Source: an uncultured Clostridia bacterium (lineage in GTDB: Bacteria > Bacillota > Clostridia > Christensenellales > Borkfalkiaceae). From it: a stretch of 43,244 nt of DNA. Of this stretch, positions 26,706-33,341 are shown one piece after another (position 1 is the stretch's first letter; each line of letters opens with the position of its first letter). Under the pieces are notes generated by a model. The model saw nothing but the letters and a program-made list of their open reading frames with translations, was not told the DNA's origin and searched no databases. The DNA lies in the NCBI GenBank assembly GCA_947631195.1, contig CANRKK010000017.1, forward strand, positions 1 through 43,244, given 5' to 3'. A program made the translations under genes and the position numbers.

Positions 26706-27712
26706 GGGCTGCAATCTACGGCGCGGGGGCGATGGGCACGGTGCTCGGCGCGTTCCTCTCCCGCGCGGGCGTGCAAATAGATCTCATAACCCGCAACGTG
26801 GCTCACGTAAACGCGCTCAAAACCCGCGGGGCGACCATAGGCGGCACGGTAAATTTCACCGTACCCGTAACCGCGCTCACGCCCGCGGAAATGACGGGCG
26901 AATACGACATAATTTTTTTGATGACCAAGCAGCGCGAAAATTCCGCCATCTGCAATTTTTTAAAGGACTATCTTGCCGCGGACGGGGCCGTCTGCACCAT
27001 GCAAAACGGCCTGCCTGAGCCATCGGTTGCGGCGGTCGTCGGCGAAGAGCGCACTTTGGGCTGCGCGGTGTCTTGGGGCGCTACTTTTAAAGGCGAGGGG
27101 TGCGCGGTTTTGACTTCCGACCCCTCAAAGCTCACGTTCGCGCTCGGCGGCTATAACGCCGGCAATCCCAAAATAGCCGAAGCGGCCGCCCTCCTCAAAA
27201 ATATGGGCCCCGTCGCTGTGGAGGAAAATTTCCTCGGCGCGCGCTGGGCTAAACTTGCCGTCAACTCCGCGTTTTCCTCCCTTTCGGCGATAACGGGCCT
27301 CACGTTCGGCGAGGTGGCAAGGGGCAGGGAGAGCAAAAAAATCGCGCTCGCGCTCCTGAACGAGGCCTTTGCCGTTGCGGCGGCCTGCGGCGTGCGAATC
27401 GCAAAGATACAGGGGCACGACATAGTAAAAATTTACGGCTGCAGGGGCGGGCTTAAAAAGATGATCGCCCTAAAACTTCTCCCCCTCGCAATGAAGAACC
27501 ACGGCGACATAGTTTCGGGAATGTACTATGACTTAAAGGCGGGCAAAAAGTGCGACATATACTACATAAACGGCGTCATAGCGCACTCTGCCAAAAATTT
27601 CGGCGTGCCCGTTCCATACAACCTAAAAGTGCTCTCCGCCGCGCAGCGGATAATGGACGGGCAACTTGAAATCTCCCCGCAAAATATCGGACTTTTAACC
27701 GGCTTGAAATAA
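26702..27712 (+). CDS. Ketopantoate reductase (ApbA/PanE) family protein
   Basis: An NADPH-dependent 2-ketoacid reductase of 336 residues. The N-terminal Rossmann fold has GAGAMG (6-11) and a variable LITRN after strand 2; MTKQREN and CTMQNGLPE are the usual NADP/substrate loops; the helical C-terminal domain has WAKLAVNSAFSSLSAITG, with the family lysine and asparagine. The place in a GH3/hydrolase operon, away from panB/panC, suggests a substrate other than ketopantoate. It is translationally coupled to the GH3 gene by a 4-nt overlap. Confidence 0.88.
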   Translation: MRAAIYGAGAMGTVLGAFLSRAGVQIDLITRNVAHVNALKTRGATIGGTVNFTVPVTALTPAEMTGEYDIIFLMTKQRENSAICNFLKDYLAADGAVCTMQNGLPEPSVAAVVGEERTLGCAVSWGATFKGEGCAVLTSDPSKLTFALGGYNAGNPKIAEAAALLKNMGPVAVEENFLGARWAKLAVNSAFSSLSAITGLTFGEVARGRESKKIALALLNEAFAVAAACGVRIAKIQGHDIVKIYGCRGGLKKMIALKLLPLAMKNHGDIVSGMYYDLKAGKKCDIYYINGVIAHSAKNFGVPVPYNLKVLSAAQRIMDGQLEISPQNIGLLTGLK

Positions 27713-27737
27713 AAAAATATATGATAAAGGTGGAACA

Positions 27738-28667
27738 ATGGAAGAATTCAGCTATCTGTCCGCGGACAAAAAAACAACTATACACGCAGTTATATGGCGC
27801 CCCCAAGGCGAGGCGCGCGGCTTGGTGCAGATAATCCACGGCATGTGCGAATATATCGAACGCTACGCACCCTTTGCCGAATATCTTAACGCAAACGGCT
27901 ATATCGTCTGCGGCGAGGACCACGCGGGCCACGGCAAATCGGCTGCGGACGACGGCGGGCTCGGCTACTTCAACGACAGCCGCAGCCTCGACATGACGCT
28001 TGCCGACATCCGAACCCTGCACCTGAAAATGCAGGAGGAGGCCAAGGGTTTGCCCTACTTTATACTCGGCCACAGCATGGGCTCCTTTTTCTGCCGCAAC
28101 TATATCGCCCGCTACGGGCAGGAGCTTTCCGGCGCGGTCATAATGGGCACGGGCTACAAGGGCAAACTGCTCCTCGGCACGGCGCTCGCGCTCACAAAAC
28201 TCAACGCCGCGTTCAAGGGCTGGGACCACAGGAGCAAGTTTATCGACGGCCTCGCGTTCGGCTCCTACAACAAACGCTTCAAAGCGGAGAACAACTCAAA
28301 GGCGTGGCTCTCCGTCGATACGGACAACACCGACAGATACAAGGCCGACAAGTACTGCACGTTTATGTTTACCGACAACGGCTTTTACATTCTGTTTTCG
28401 GCAATAAAGGGGGCGTGCTCGAATAAAACCATAAAATCCGTCCCCAAAAATCTGCCCGTCTACTTTGTCGCGGGCGAGGACGACCCCGTCGGCGACTACT
28501 CGAAGGGAGTAAAAAAGGCCTACTCCAAATTTAAAAAGGCAGGCGTGCACAGGGTAGACATAAAGCTCTACAAGGGCGCCCGTCACGAGATTTTAAACGA
28601 CTTCTGCAAGGACGAAGTCAGGGCCGATTTACTCAACTTTTTCAGCGTAAACTCAACACGTTCTTAA
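27738..28667 (+). CDS. Alpha/beta hydrolase, serine aminopeptidase S33 / monoacylglycerol lipase type
   Basis: A cytoplasmic hydrolase of 309 residues. It shows the oxyanion-region HGMCEY (34-39), DHAGHGKS (61-68), the nucleophile elbow GHSMG (S113), the aspartate in AGEDDPVGDY and the histidine in KGARHEILND. This lid-containing family includes monoacylglycerol lipases and lysophospholipases; esters of lipid or phenolic type are plausible substrates. AAAGGTGG sits 5 nt before the ATG. It lies 25 nt after the PanE-like gene and 25 nt before the next hydrolase, so it is cotranscribed. Confidence 0.9.
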   Translation: MEEFSYLSADKKTTIHAVIWRPQGEARGLVQIIHGMCEYIERYAPFAEYLNANGYIVCGEDHAGHGKSAADDGGLGYFNDSRSLDMTLADIRTLHLKMQEEAKGLPYFILGHSMGSFFCRNYIARYGQELSGAVIMGTGYKGKLLLGTALALTKLNAAFKGWDHRSKFIDGLAFGSYNKRFKAENNSKAWLSVDTDNTDRYKADKYCTFMFTDNGFYILFSAIKGACSNKTIKSVPKNLPVYFVAGEDDPVGDYSKGVKKAYSKFKKAGVHRVDIKLYKGARHEILNDFCKDEVRADLLNFFSVNSTRS

Positions 28668-28692
28668 CTTTTTCATCAAGGATGGGCTTATT

Positions 28693-29469
28693 ATGATACT
28701 TAAATGGGACGTTAAAATCCCCGCTCTCACGGGCGAAAAAACGCGCAAGGCCTACGTCTATCTTCCCGTGGGCTACGGAAAGGACAAAACGGCGCGCTAT
28801 CCCGTTTTATACATGTTCGACGGCCACAATCTCTTTTCCGACGACGAGGCCACCTACGGCAAATGCTGGGGGCTTGCCGACTATCTCGACGGCACCGAAA
28901 CGCAGATTATCGTCGCCGCCGTGGAGTGCAACCATGAGGGCAACCGCAGGCTTTCGGAATATTCCCCCGTCAACTTCACCATGCCCGACGGCCAAAAGAT
29001 CGCGGGGCGCGGCAAAAAATATATGGACTGGCTTGTCGGCGAGTTCAAACCCTACATAGACGCAAATTTCCCCACGCTGCCCGACAGAACGTCTACGGCG
29101 ATAGGCGGCAGCTCGATGGGCGGGCTGATGACCCTCTACGCAATGGCGCGCTACGGCAAATATTTTTCGCGCGGGGCGGCGCTTTCGCCCAGCCTTTGGG
29201 TAAACGGCCAAAGCGTGTTGCCCTTTATTAAAAACTGCACCTTCCGCCGCGACTCGGTGATATATACCGACTACGGCAGCCGCGAGTTTTCAAATAGCAG
29301 CCCCCGCAGGGAGGCTTTTGCGGGGACGTGTGCGGTTTTGATAGAAAAGGGGGTCAACCTCACCGCCCGCGTCGTGCCGGGCGGGCTCCATTGCGAGGCT
29401 TCGTGGGAAAAGCAAATTCCCTATTTTATGCACGTTCTGGGCTTTTTGCCCCGCGTGCCCGACGATTAG
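28693..29469 (+). CDS. Alpha/beta hydrolase, esterase D-like
   Basis: A 258-residue esterase of the Esterase/DUF2974-like PF00756 type. YPVLYMFDGHNLF (37-49) supplies the oxyanion region; GGSSMGG carries the nucleophile S141; the histidine lies in GGLHCEASWEKQIPYF near the C-terminus. No signal peptide. The ribosome binding site AAGGATGG lies 8 nt upstream. Enzymes of this class remove acyl groups from sugars or hydrolyse siderophore esters; with a GH3 upstream, deacylation of a glycoside is one possibility. The substrate is not evident. Confidence 0.88.
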   Translation: MILKWDVKIPALTGEKTRKAYVYLPVGYGKDKTARYPVLYMFDGHNLFSDDEATYGKCWGLADYLDGTETQIIVAAVECNHEGNRRLSEYSPVNFTMPDGQKIAGRGKKYMDWLVGEFKPYIDANFPTLPDRTSTAIGGSSMGGLMTLYAMARYGKYFSRGAALSPSLWVNGQSVLPFIKNCTFRRDSVIYTDYGSREFSNSSPRREAFAGTCAVLIEKGVNLTARVVPGGLHCEASWEKQIPYFMHVLGFLPRVPDD

Positions 29470-29491
29470 CTTTGTTTAACAGAGGTTACAT

Positions 29492-30682
29492 ATGAAAAAT
29501 TTTATTTTTATTTCTCCCAATTTCCCCGCAAACTACTTCAGGTTTTGCCGTCACTTAAAAAATAACGGTTTCAACGTGCTGGGCATAGGCGACAGCCCCT
29601 ATGACGCGCTGTCCTACGACCTCAAAATCTCCCTCACGGAGTACTACAGGGTCGGCTCTCTCGAAGATTATGACCAGGTCTACCGCGCCGTGGCGTTTTT
29701 TGCTTTCAAATACGGCAGGATAGACTTTTTGGAGAGCAACAACGAGTATTGGCTGGAAAGCGACGCAAGGCTGCGCACCGACTTCAACATAACCACGGGT
29801 TTCGGCGTGGGGGACATAAAGAAAATAAAATACAAGTCCGAAATGAAAAGGTACTACCAAAAGGCGGGCGTAAAAGTTGCGCGCTACCATTTGGTGGATA
29901 CGCCGGAGGGCTGCAAAGAGTTTATAAAAGAGGTGGGCTATCCCGTGATAGTCAAGCCCGATAACGGCGTGGGAGCCAACGCAACGTATAAAATTTCCGA
30001 CGAGGACGGCCTTAAATCTTTCCTCGCCGCAAATCCCCGAGATTATATTATGGAGGAATACGTGGACGGCGAGGTCAACTCCTACGACGCCATAATCGAC
30101 AGCCGCGGCAACCCCGTTTTCGAAACGGGCAACGTAACTCCAAATTCCCTGATGGACGTCGTCAACAACAACGACAACAGCATCTATTATATTGTCAAAG
30201 AACCTTTCCCCGACGTCCGCGAACTCGGCAGAAAAACGGTAAAGGCCTTCGGCGTAAAGAGCCGCTTCGTGCACTTTGAATTTTTCAGGTTATTAAGCGA
30301 CCAGCCCATCGGCAAAAAGGGAGAGGTCGTCGCGCTCGAAGTCAACATGCGCCCCTGCGGCGGGTTTTCCCCCGACATGATGAACTACGCAAACTCCACC
30401 GACGTATATAAAATCTGGGCGGACGTGATGGCGTTCGACAAAACCTCCGTTCTGACGGGCGAAAAGAAGTATTGCGCCTATGCGGGCCGCCGCAATGGCA
30501 AAAACTTTGCGTATTCCGAGCAGGACATAATAGACAAATACGGCCAGAACATCAAAACGGTTGCGGCCATTCCCGACGCGCTCTCCCCCGCGATGGGCAA
30601 CACGATGTACCTTGCAACTTTCAAAACCAAGGAGGCCCTCTCCGCGTTCTATAAGGATATACTTATGGAATCCCCGGATTAA
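29492..30682 (+). CDS. ATP-grasp ligase
   Basis: A carboxylate-amine/thiol ligase of the ATP-grasp superfamily, 396 residues. The N-terminal preATP-grasp domain (about 1-115) precedes ATP-binding strands with YPVIVKPDNGVGANATYKI (near 148-166), IMEEYVDGEVNSYD and the metal-ligating EVNMRPCGG. It would join an acid to an amine or similar via an acyl phosphate; the substrate is unknown. It ends the operon, 22 nt after the esterase gene, with AGAGGT before the ATG. No terminator lies at its end; a repeat island follows and a terminator appears only at 31344. Confidence 0.88.
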   Translation: MKNFIFISPNFPANYFRFCRHLKNNGFNVLGIGDSPYDALSYDLKISLTEYYRVGSLEDYDQVYRAVAFFAFKYGRIDFLESNNEYWLESDARLRTDFNITTGFGVGDIKKIKYKSEMKRYYQKAGVKVARYHLVDTPEGCKEFIKEVGYPVIVKPDNGVGANATYKISDEDGLKSFLAANPRDYIMEEYVDGEVNSYDAIIDSRGNPVFETGNVTPNSLMDVVNNNDNSIYYIVKEPFPDVRELGRKTVKAFGVKSRFVHFEFFRLLSDQPIGKKGEVVALEVNMRPCGGFSPDMMNYANSTDVYKIWADVMAFDKTSVLTGEKKYCAYAGRRNGKNFAYSEQDIIDKYGQNIKTVAAIPDALSPAMGNTMYLATFKTKEALSAFYKDILMESPD

Positions 30683-30904
30683 AAAATATCACCGCAACTT
30701 AAACTCTGTCGCGCAGCGACTTCTAAAATTTGCCCGCGGCACCCCCAAAACCTTGCCCTCTTCCGTGTCAACGGGGGAGGGTGCCCTGAAAGGGCGGGTG
30801 GGAGAAGCGCAATACATATATTTATTTTTGGGCGAAACGAGCGTTACAACCTCAACTTTCGTTAGCCATACATTCCGCTGAGCGCTACAAACCGTTCCAA
30901 AAAA
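30683..30904 (+). repeat. Repeats after the ATP-grasp gene, with D-F composite copy 2
   Basis: A short H-type fragment (30690-30735, CTGTCGCGCAGCGAC) is followed by the D-F composite at 30751-30896, nearly identical to 6000-6144. No gene is seen. Confidence 0.8.
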
Positions 30905-31095
30905 GGTTCACAAAAATCTCGCGCCATTGCGGGCGCTGCGATTTTTCGTGATTTGAGGGCTACTCGCCCTCTGTCTGCGATTTATAAGGGCGCACATATT
31001 ATATAATCGCAGACATTCACCCCGCTCAGGCGCAAGTGTGCGCAAATCGTGTCGTGCCGGCGCAGGGAAACCCTGCTTGCACCATATATTATTTT
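30905..31095 (+). ncRNA. Candidate structured RNA element E, copy 2
   Basis: The second copy of the element at 5787-5995. P1 30908-30918 with 30940-30951 (11 bp, the same bulged C at 30947), capped by GCGCC/GGCGC (30921-30925/30932-30936); P2 GAGGGC/GCCCTC (30955-30960/30966-30971); P3 30972-30982/31005-31015 (11 bp); P4 31030-31034/31039-31043; P5 31062-31067/31071-31076 within 31054-31057/31079-31082. Relative to copy 1, P3 has four pairs changed on both sides and P2 has several, with no loss of pairing. It lies directly after the D-F composite, whereas copy 1 lies directly before one. Confidence 0.5.
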
Positions 31096-31343
31096 AAATA
31101 AGTACCCCACCCATTAAAGCTTGTCATTTCGAACGATATGAGACCCACGCAGTGGGCGATTGAGTGAGAGTTCTCACACGGCGTAAGGACAACGCCGTGT
31201 TCGGGCACCGTGCGCGCCTTGCACTATGCGCGCACTCATCTCGCGCAGCAAAACAGCGCACTGTGCTGTTTTGAGAAATCTGCGCTCGTCCCCCCGTGGC
31301 TGCTCTTGGCTGTTTGAAACGCCGCCTCAAACTAATTCGGCCT
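31096..31343 (+). repeat. C-type repeat holding element B copy 3
   Basis: A C-type repeat (from about 31119, CTTGTCATTTCGAACGATATG...GATTGAGTGAGAG) is split by element B (31171-31291) and resumes as CCCCCGTGGCTGC. The related unsplit repeat is at 8900-8990. No gene is seen. Confidence 0.75.
31171..31291 (+). repeat. MITE-like element B, copy 3
   Basis: 121 bp, TTCTCACACGGCGT to GCGCTCGTCC. Its middle forms a perfect 8-bp stem GTGCGCGC/GCGCGCAC. It is the closest relative of the reverse copy at 15721-15841. Confidence 0.8.
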
Positions 31344-31370
31344 ATCCACCCCGCGGGTGGATTTTTATTT
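31344..31370 (+). terminator. Rho-independent terminator upstream of spoIVA
   Basis: ATCCACCC (31344-31351) and GGGTGGAT (31355-31362) form an 8-bp stem around CGC, followed by TTTTATTTG. It insulates spoIVA from readthrough of the GH3 operon and repeats. Confidence 0.85.
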
Positions 31371-31391
31371 GTCCGTCCGTTCTAAATCACG

Positions 31392-31433
31392 CGCCTCCGC
31401 CGTATGTTATTATACATAGATTTTGCGGAGGCG
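31392..31433 (+). promoter_or_regulatory. Inverted repeat with the spoIVA ribosome binding site
   Basis: CGCCTCCGC (31392-31400) is the perfect complement of GCGGAGGCG (31425-31433), whose GGAGG is the spoIVA Shine-Dalgarno sequence. The 24-nt loop contains TTATTATACATAG, a -10-like box. Either the site is an operator around a promoter, or a longer transcript hides its own ribosome binding site. No clear SigE -35 is seen. Confidence 0.55.
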
Positions 31434-31436
31434 TTT

Positions 31437-32909
31437 ATGCTTGATTACAACGTTTACGAGGATGTCGCCAAACGGAGCGGCGGCGATATATACATAGGAG
31501 TGGTGGGTCCCGTGCGCACGGGCAAATCCACGCTCATAAACAGGTTTATGACCGAGCTCGTGATACCCAACGCCGTGGGCAACGAGCGCGCGGTTATGAC
31601 GGACGAACTTCCACAGGCGGGGTCGGGCAGGAGCGTTATGACCACCGAACCCAAGTTTGTGCCCGCAACGGCCGCCGAAGTAAAAATAGACAGCGCCACG
31701 GCAAAGGTCCGTTTCTGCGACTGCGTGGGCTTTATCGCCGACGGCGCGACGGGCTTTGAGGAGGACGGCTCGCCCCGCCTCGTGCACACCCCGTGGAGCA
31801 GCAGCCCGCTGCCTTTCGAGCGCGCCGCCGAACTCGGTACCGAAAAGGTGATAAGCGAACATTCCACGATAGGCATAATCGTAACTACCGACGGCAGTAT
31901 ATCCGATATCCCCCGCGCGGGCTACGTTCAGGCCGAAGAAAAAACGGTTGCCTCGCTCAAAAAATCGGGCAAACCGTTCGTCATGGTTTTAAATTGTTCC
32001 AACCCCGCTTCTGAGAGCGCAAAAGCCCTGAGGCAGGGGCTTGAAAGCAAGTACGGCGTGGCGTGCATCGCCTTAAATTGCAAGGAGGCGGACGCCGACG
32101 CACTCATAAACATTCTCCGCGCCGTTCTGTTCGAATTCCCCGTGACGGGGCTCGATGTGGATATCCCCGGCTGGATGCGCTTTTTGCCGCAGGAAAGCTC
32201 GGCAATATCCGAACTCATCGCAAAAGTCAAAACGTTCGCGCAAAACGTTGCCAAAATGAAGGACTGCGCGGCCTTTGATTCCGTGCTTTCGGACTGCCAG
32301 TTCTGGAAGAACGAGGGCACGCTCTCCCTCAATCTCGCAAACGGCAAGGCCACTTTGACCGCGGGCGTAAAGGAGGGAGTGTTCTTCAACATGCTCTCCG
32401 AAATCGCGGGCGAGGAACTCACCGACGAATACTCTATAATGCGCTACGTCCGCGCAACTTCCTCGGCAAAGCGCAGCTACGACAAAATAAAGGACGCGTT
32501 CGAGTGCGCCCGCATAAACGGCTACGGCATAGTCCAGCCCTCCGACGAGGACATGAGCCTCGAAAGCCCCTCGGTAGTCCACCGCGGCGGCAACGTGGGC
32601 ATAAAGCTCCGCGCCACGGCCCCCAGCTACCACATAGTCAAGGTGGAAGTCACGGGCGAGGTAAGCCCCATAATGGGCGCGGCGGCGCAGTCCGAGTCCA
32701 TCGTATTGGGCATGATGAACGGCTTTGAAACCCACCCCGAGGACATGTGGGACACAAACGTTTTCGGCAAATCGCTGAGGAGCATGGTAAAGGACGGACT
32801 TTCGGGCAAAGTTACGGGAATGCCCGACGAGGCAAAAACAAAAATGCGCCGCGCAATCACCCGCATAATAAACGAGGGCAAGGGCGGCATAATCTGTATA
32901 TTGCTCTAA
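31437..32909 (+). CDS. spoIVA: Stage IV sporulation protein A
   Basis: SpoIVA is the ATP-hydrolysing protein that polymerises on the outer forespore membrane and anchors the spore coat; it is made in the mother cell under SigE in Bacillus. The 490 residues match the family (492 in B. subtilis). Walker A GPVRTGKS spans 24-31, followed by the sensor-like threonine region and CVGFIADGATG; the C-terminus ends KGGIICILL, the conserved membrane-anchoring tail. The ATG at 31437 is preceded by GCGGAGG; an earlier in-frame ATG at 31404 lies inside the inverted repeat. Its presence marks the organism as a spore former. The stop overlaps the stop of a convergent small gene. Confidence 0.97.
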   Translation: MLDYNVYEDVAKRSGGDIYIGVVGPVRTGKSTLINRFMTELVIPNAVGNERAVMTDELPQAGSGRSVMTTEPKFVPATAAEVKIDSATAKVRFCDCVGFIADGATGFEEDGSPRLVHTPWSSSPLPFERAAELGTEKVISEHSTIGIIVTTDGSISDIPRAGYVQAEEKTVASLKKSGKPFVMVLNCSNPASESAKALRQGLESKYGVACIALNCKEADADALINILRAVLFEFPVTGLDVDIPGWMRFLPQESSAISELIAKVKTFAQNVAKMKDCAAFDSVLSDCQFWKNEGTLSLNLANGKATLTAGVKEGVFFNMLSEIAGEELTDEYSIMRYVRATSSAKRSYDKIKDAFECARINGYGIVQPSDEDMSLESPSVVHRGGNVGIKLRATAPSYHIVKVEVTGEVSPIMGAAAQSESIVLGMMNGFETHPEDMWDTNVFGKSLRSMVKDGLSGKVTGMPDEAKTKMRRAITRIINEGKGGIICILL

Positions 32910-33061
32910 TATTCCTTTTTTTCATCTTTTTTGTCAATGAGCGGCGGCACAAAAATCTCGCCGTTTGCACTGTATGCCGAGGCTTCGTCCTTTATGCTCA
33001 TTATATAGGCGTTGTACTGTTCTTCGGTCAGGCGGGCAATCTTTTTCTTCTTCTTACCCAT
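32906..33061 (-). CDS. Small lysine-rich protein, 51 aa
   Basis: A short gene convergent with spoIVA; the two stop codons overlap in CTAA (32906-32909). The product starts MGKKKKKIARLTEEQYNAYI and ends in the charged tail DKKDEKKEY, with a central hydrophobic EIFVPPLI. It has no recognised domain. A full GGAGGA lies 5 nt before the ATG, strong support for a real gene. A 9-bp inverted repeat covers that site, and a box CATAATA upstream fits a forespore-sigma -10. A sporulation role is inference from location and promoter. Confidence 0.7.
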   Translation of the reverse strand: MGKKKKKIARLTEEQYNAYIMSIKDEASAYSANGEIFVPPLIDKKDEKKEY

Positions 33062-33066
33062 AAAAA

Positions 33067-33116
33067 TCCTCCGCGTTTTTTATTTTATTATGCGCGGAGG
33101 AGGTTTTATTTATACT
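33067..33116 (-). promoter_or_regulatory. Inverted repeat and possible forespore promoter of the 51-aa gene
   Basis: TCCTCCGCG (33067-33075) and CGCGGAGGA (33093-33101) are perfect complements; on the minus strand the downstream arm is the ribosome binding site. Between them the minus strand reads CATAATA (33092-33086). AGTATA (33116-33111) lies 18 nt upstream of it, giving a SigF/SigG-like pair. The layout mirrors 31392-31433. Confidence 0.45.
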
Positions 33117-33256
33117 TCCCGCGGCGCTTAAAGGAAATTCGTCCGCCGCGGAAAAACTTGCCTCGATTTTATGCAAAAAATGAGTTATCCCCCCAAATAT
33201 GCCCCGACCAATCATAAAAAAATACAAAAATGCCGCAAATTTTCAAGTAATTATAT

Positions 33257-33284
33257 TTACTTTTTGTTGTATTTGGTGTAAACT
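33257..33284 (+). promoter_or_regulatory. Possible promoter of the 616-aa gene
   Basis: TTTACT (33257-33262) and TAAACT (33279-33284) are 16 nt apart in AT-rich DNA, about 57 nt before the ATG. The -10 is weak; TATAGA at 33284-33289 is an alternative. Positions 33117-33256 hold nothing else recognised. Confidence 0.3.
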
Positions 33285-33341
33285 ATAGAAGAGAACATTT
33301 TTTTAAAAATCTTTTCGGTTTTTGTGTTCAAGAGGTGAATT

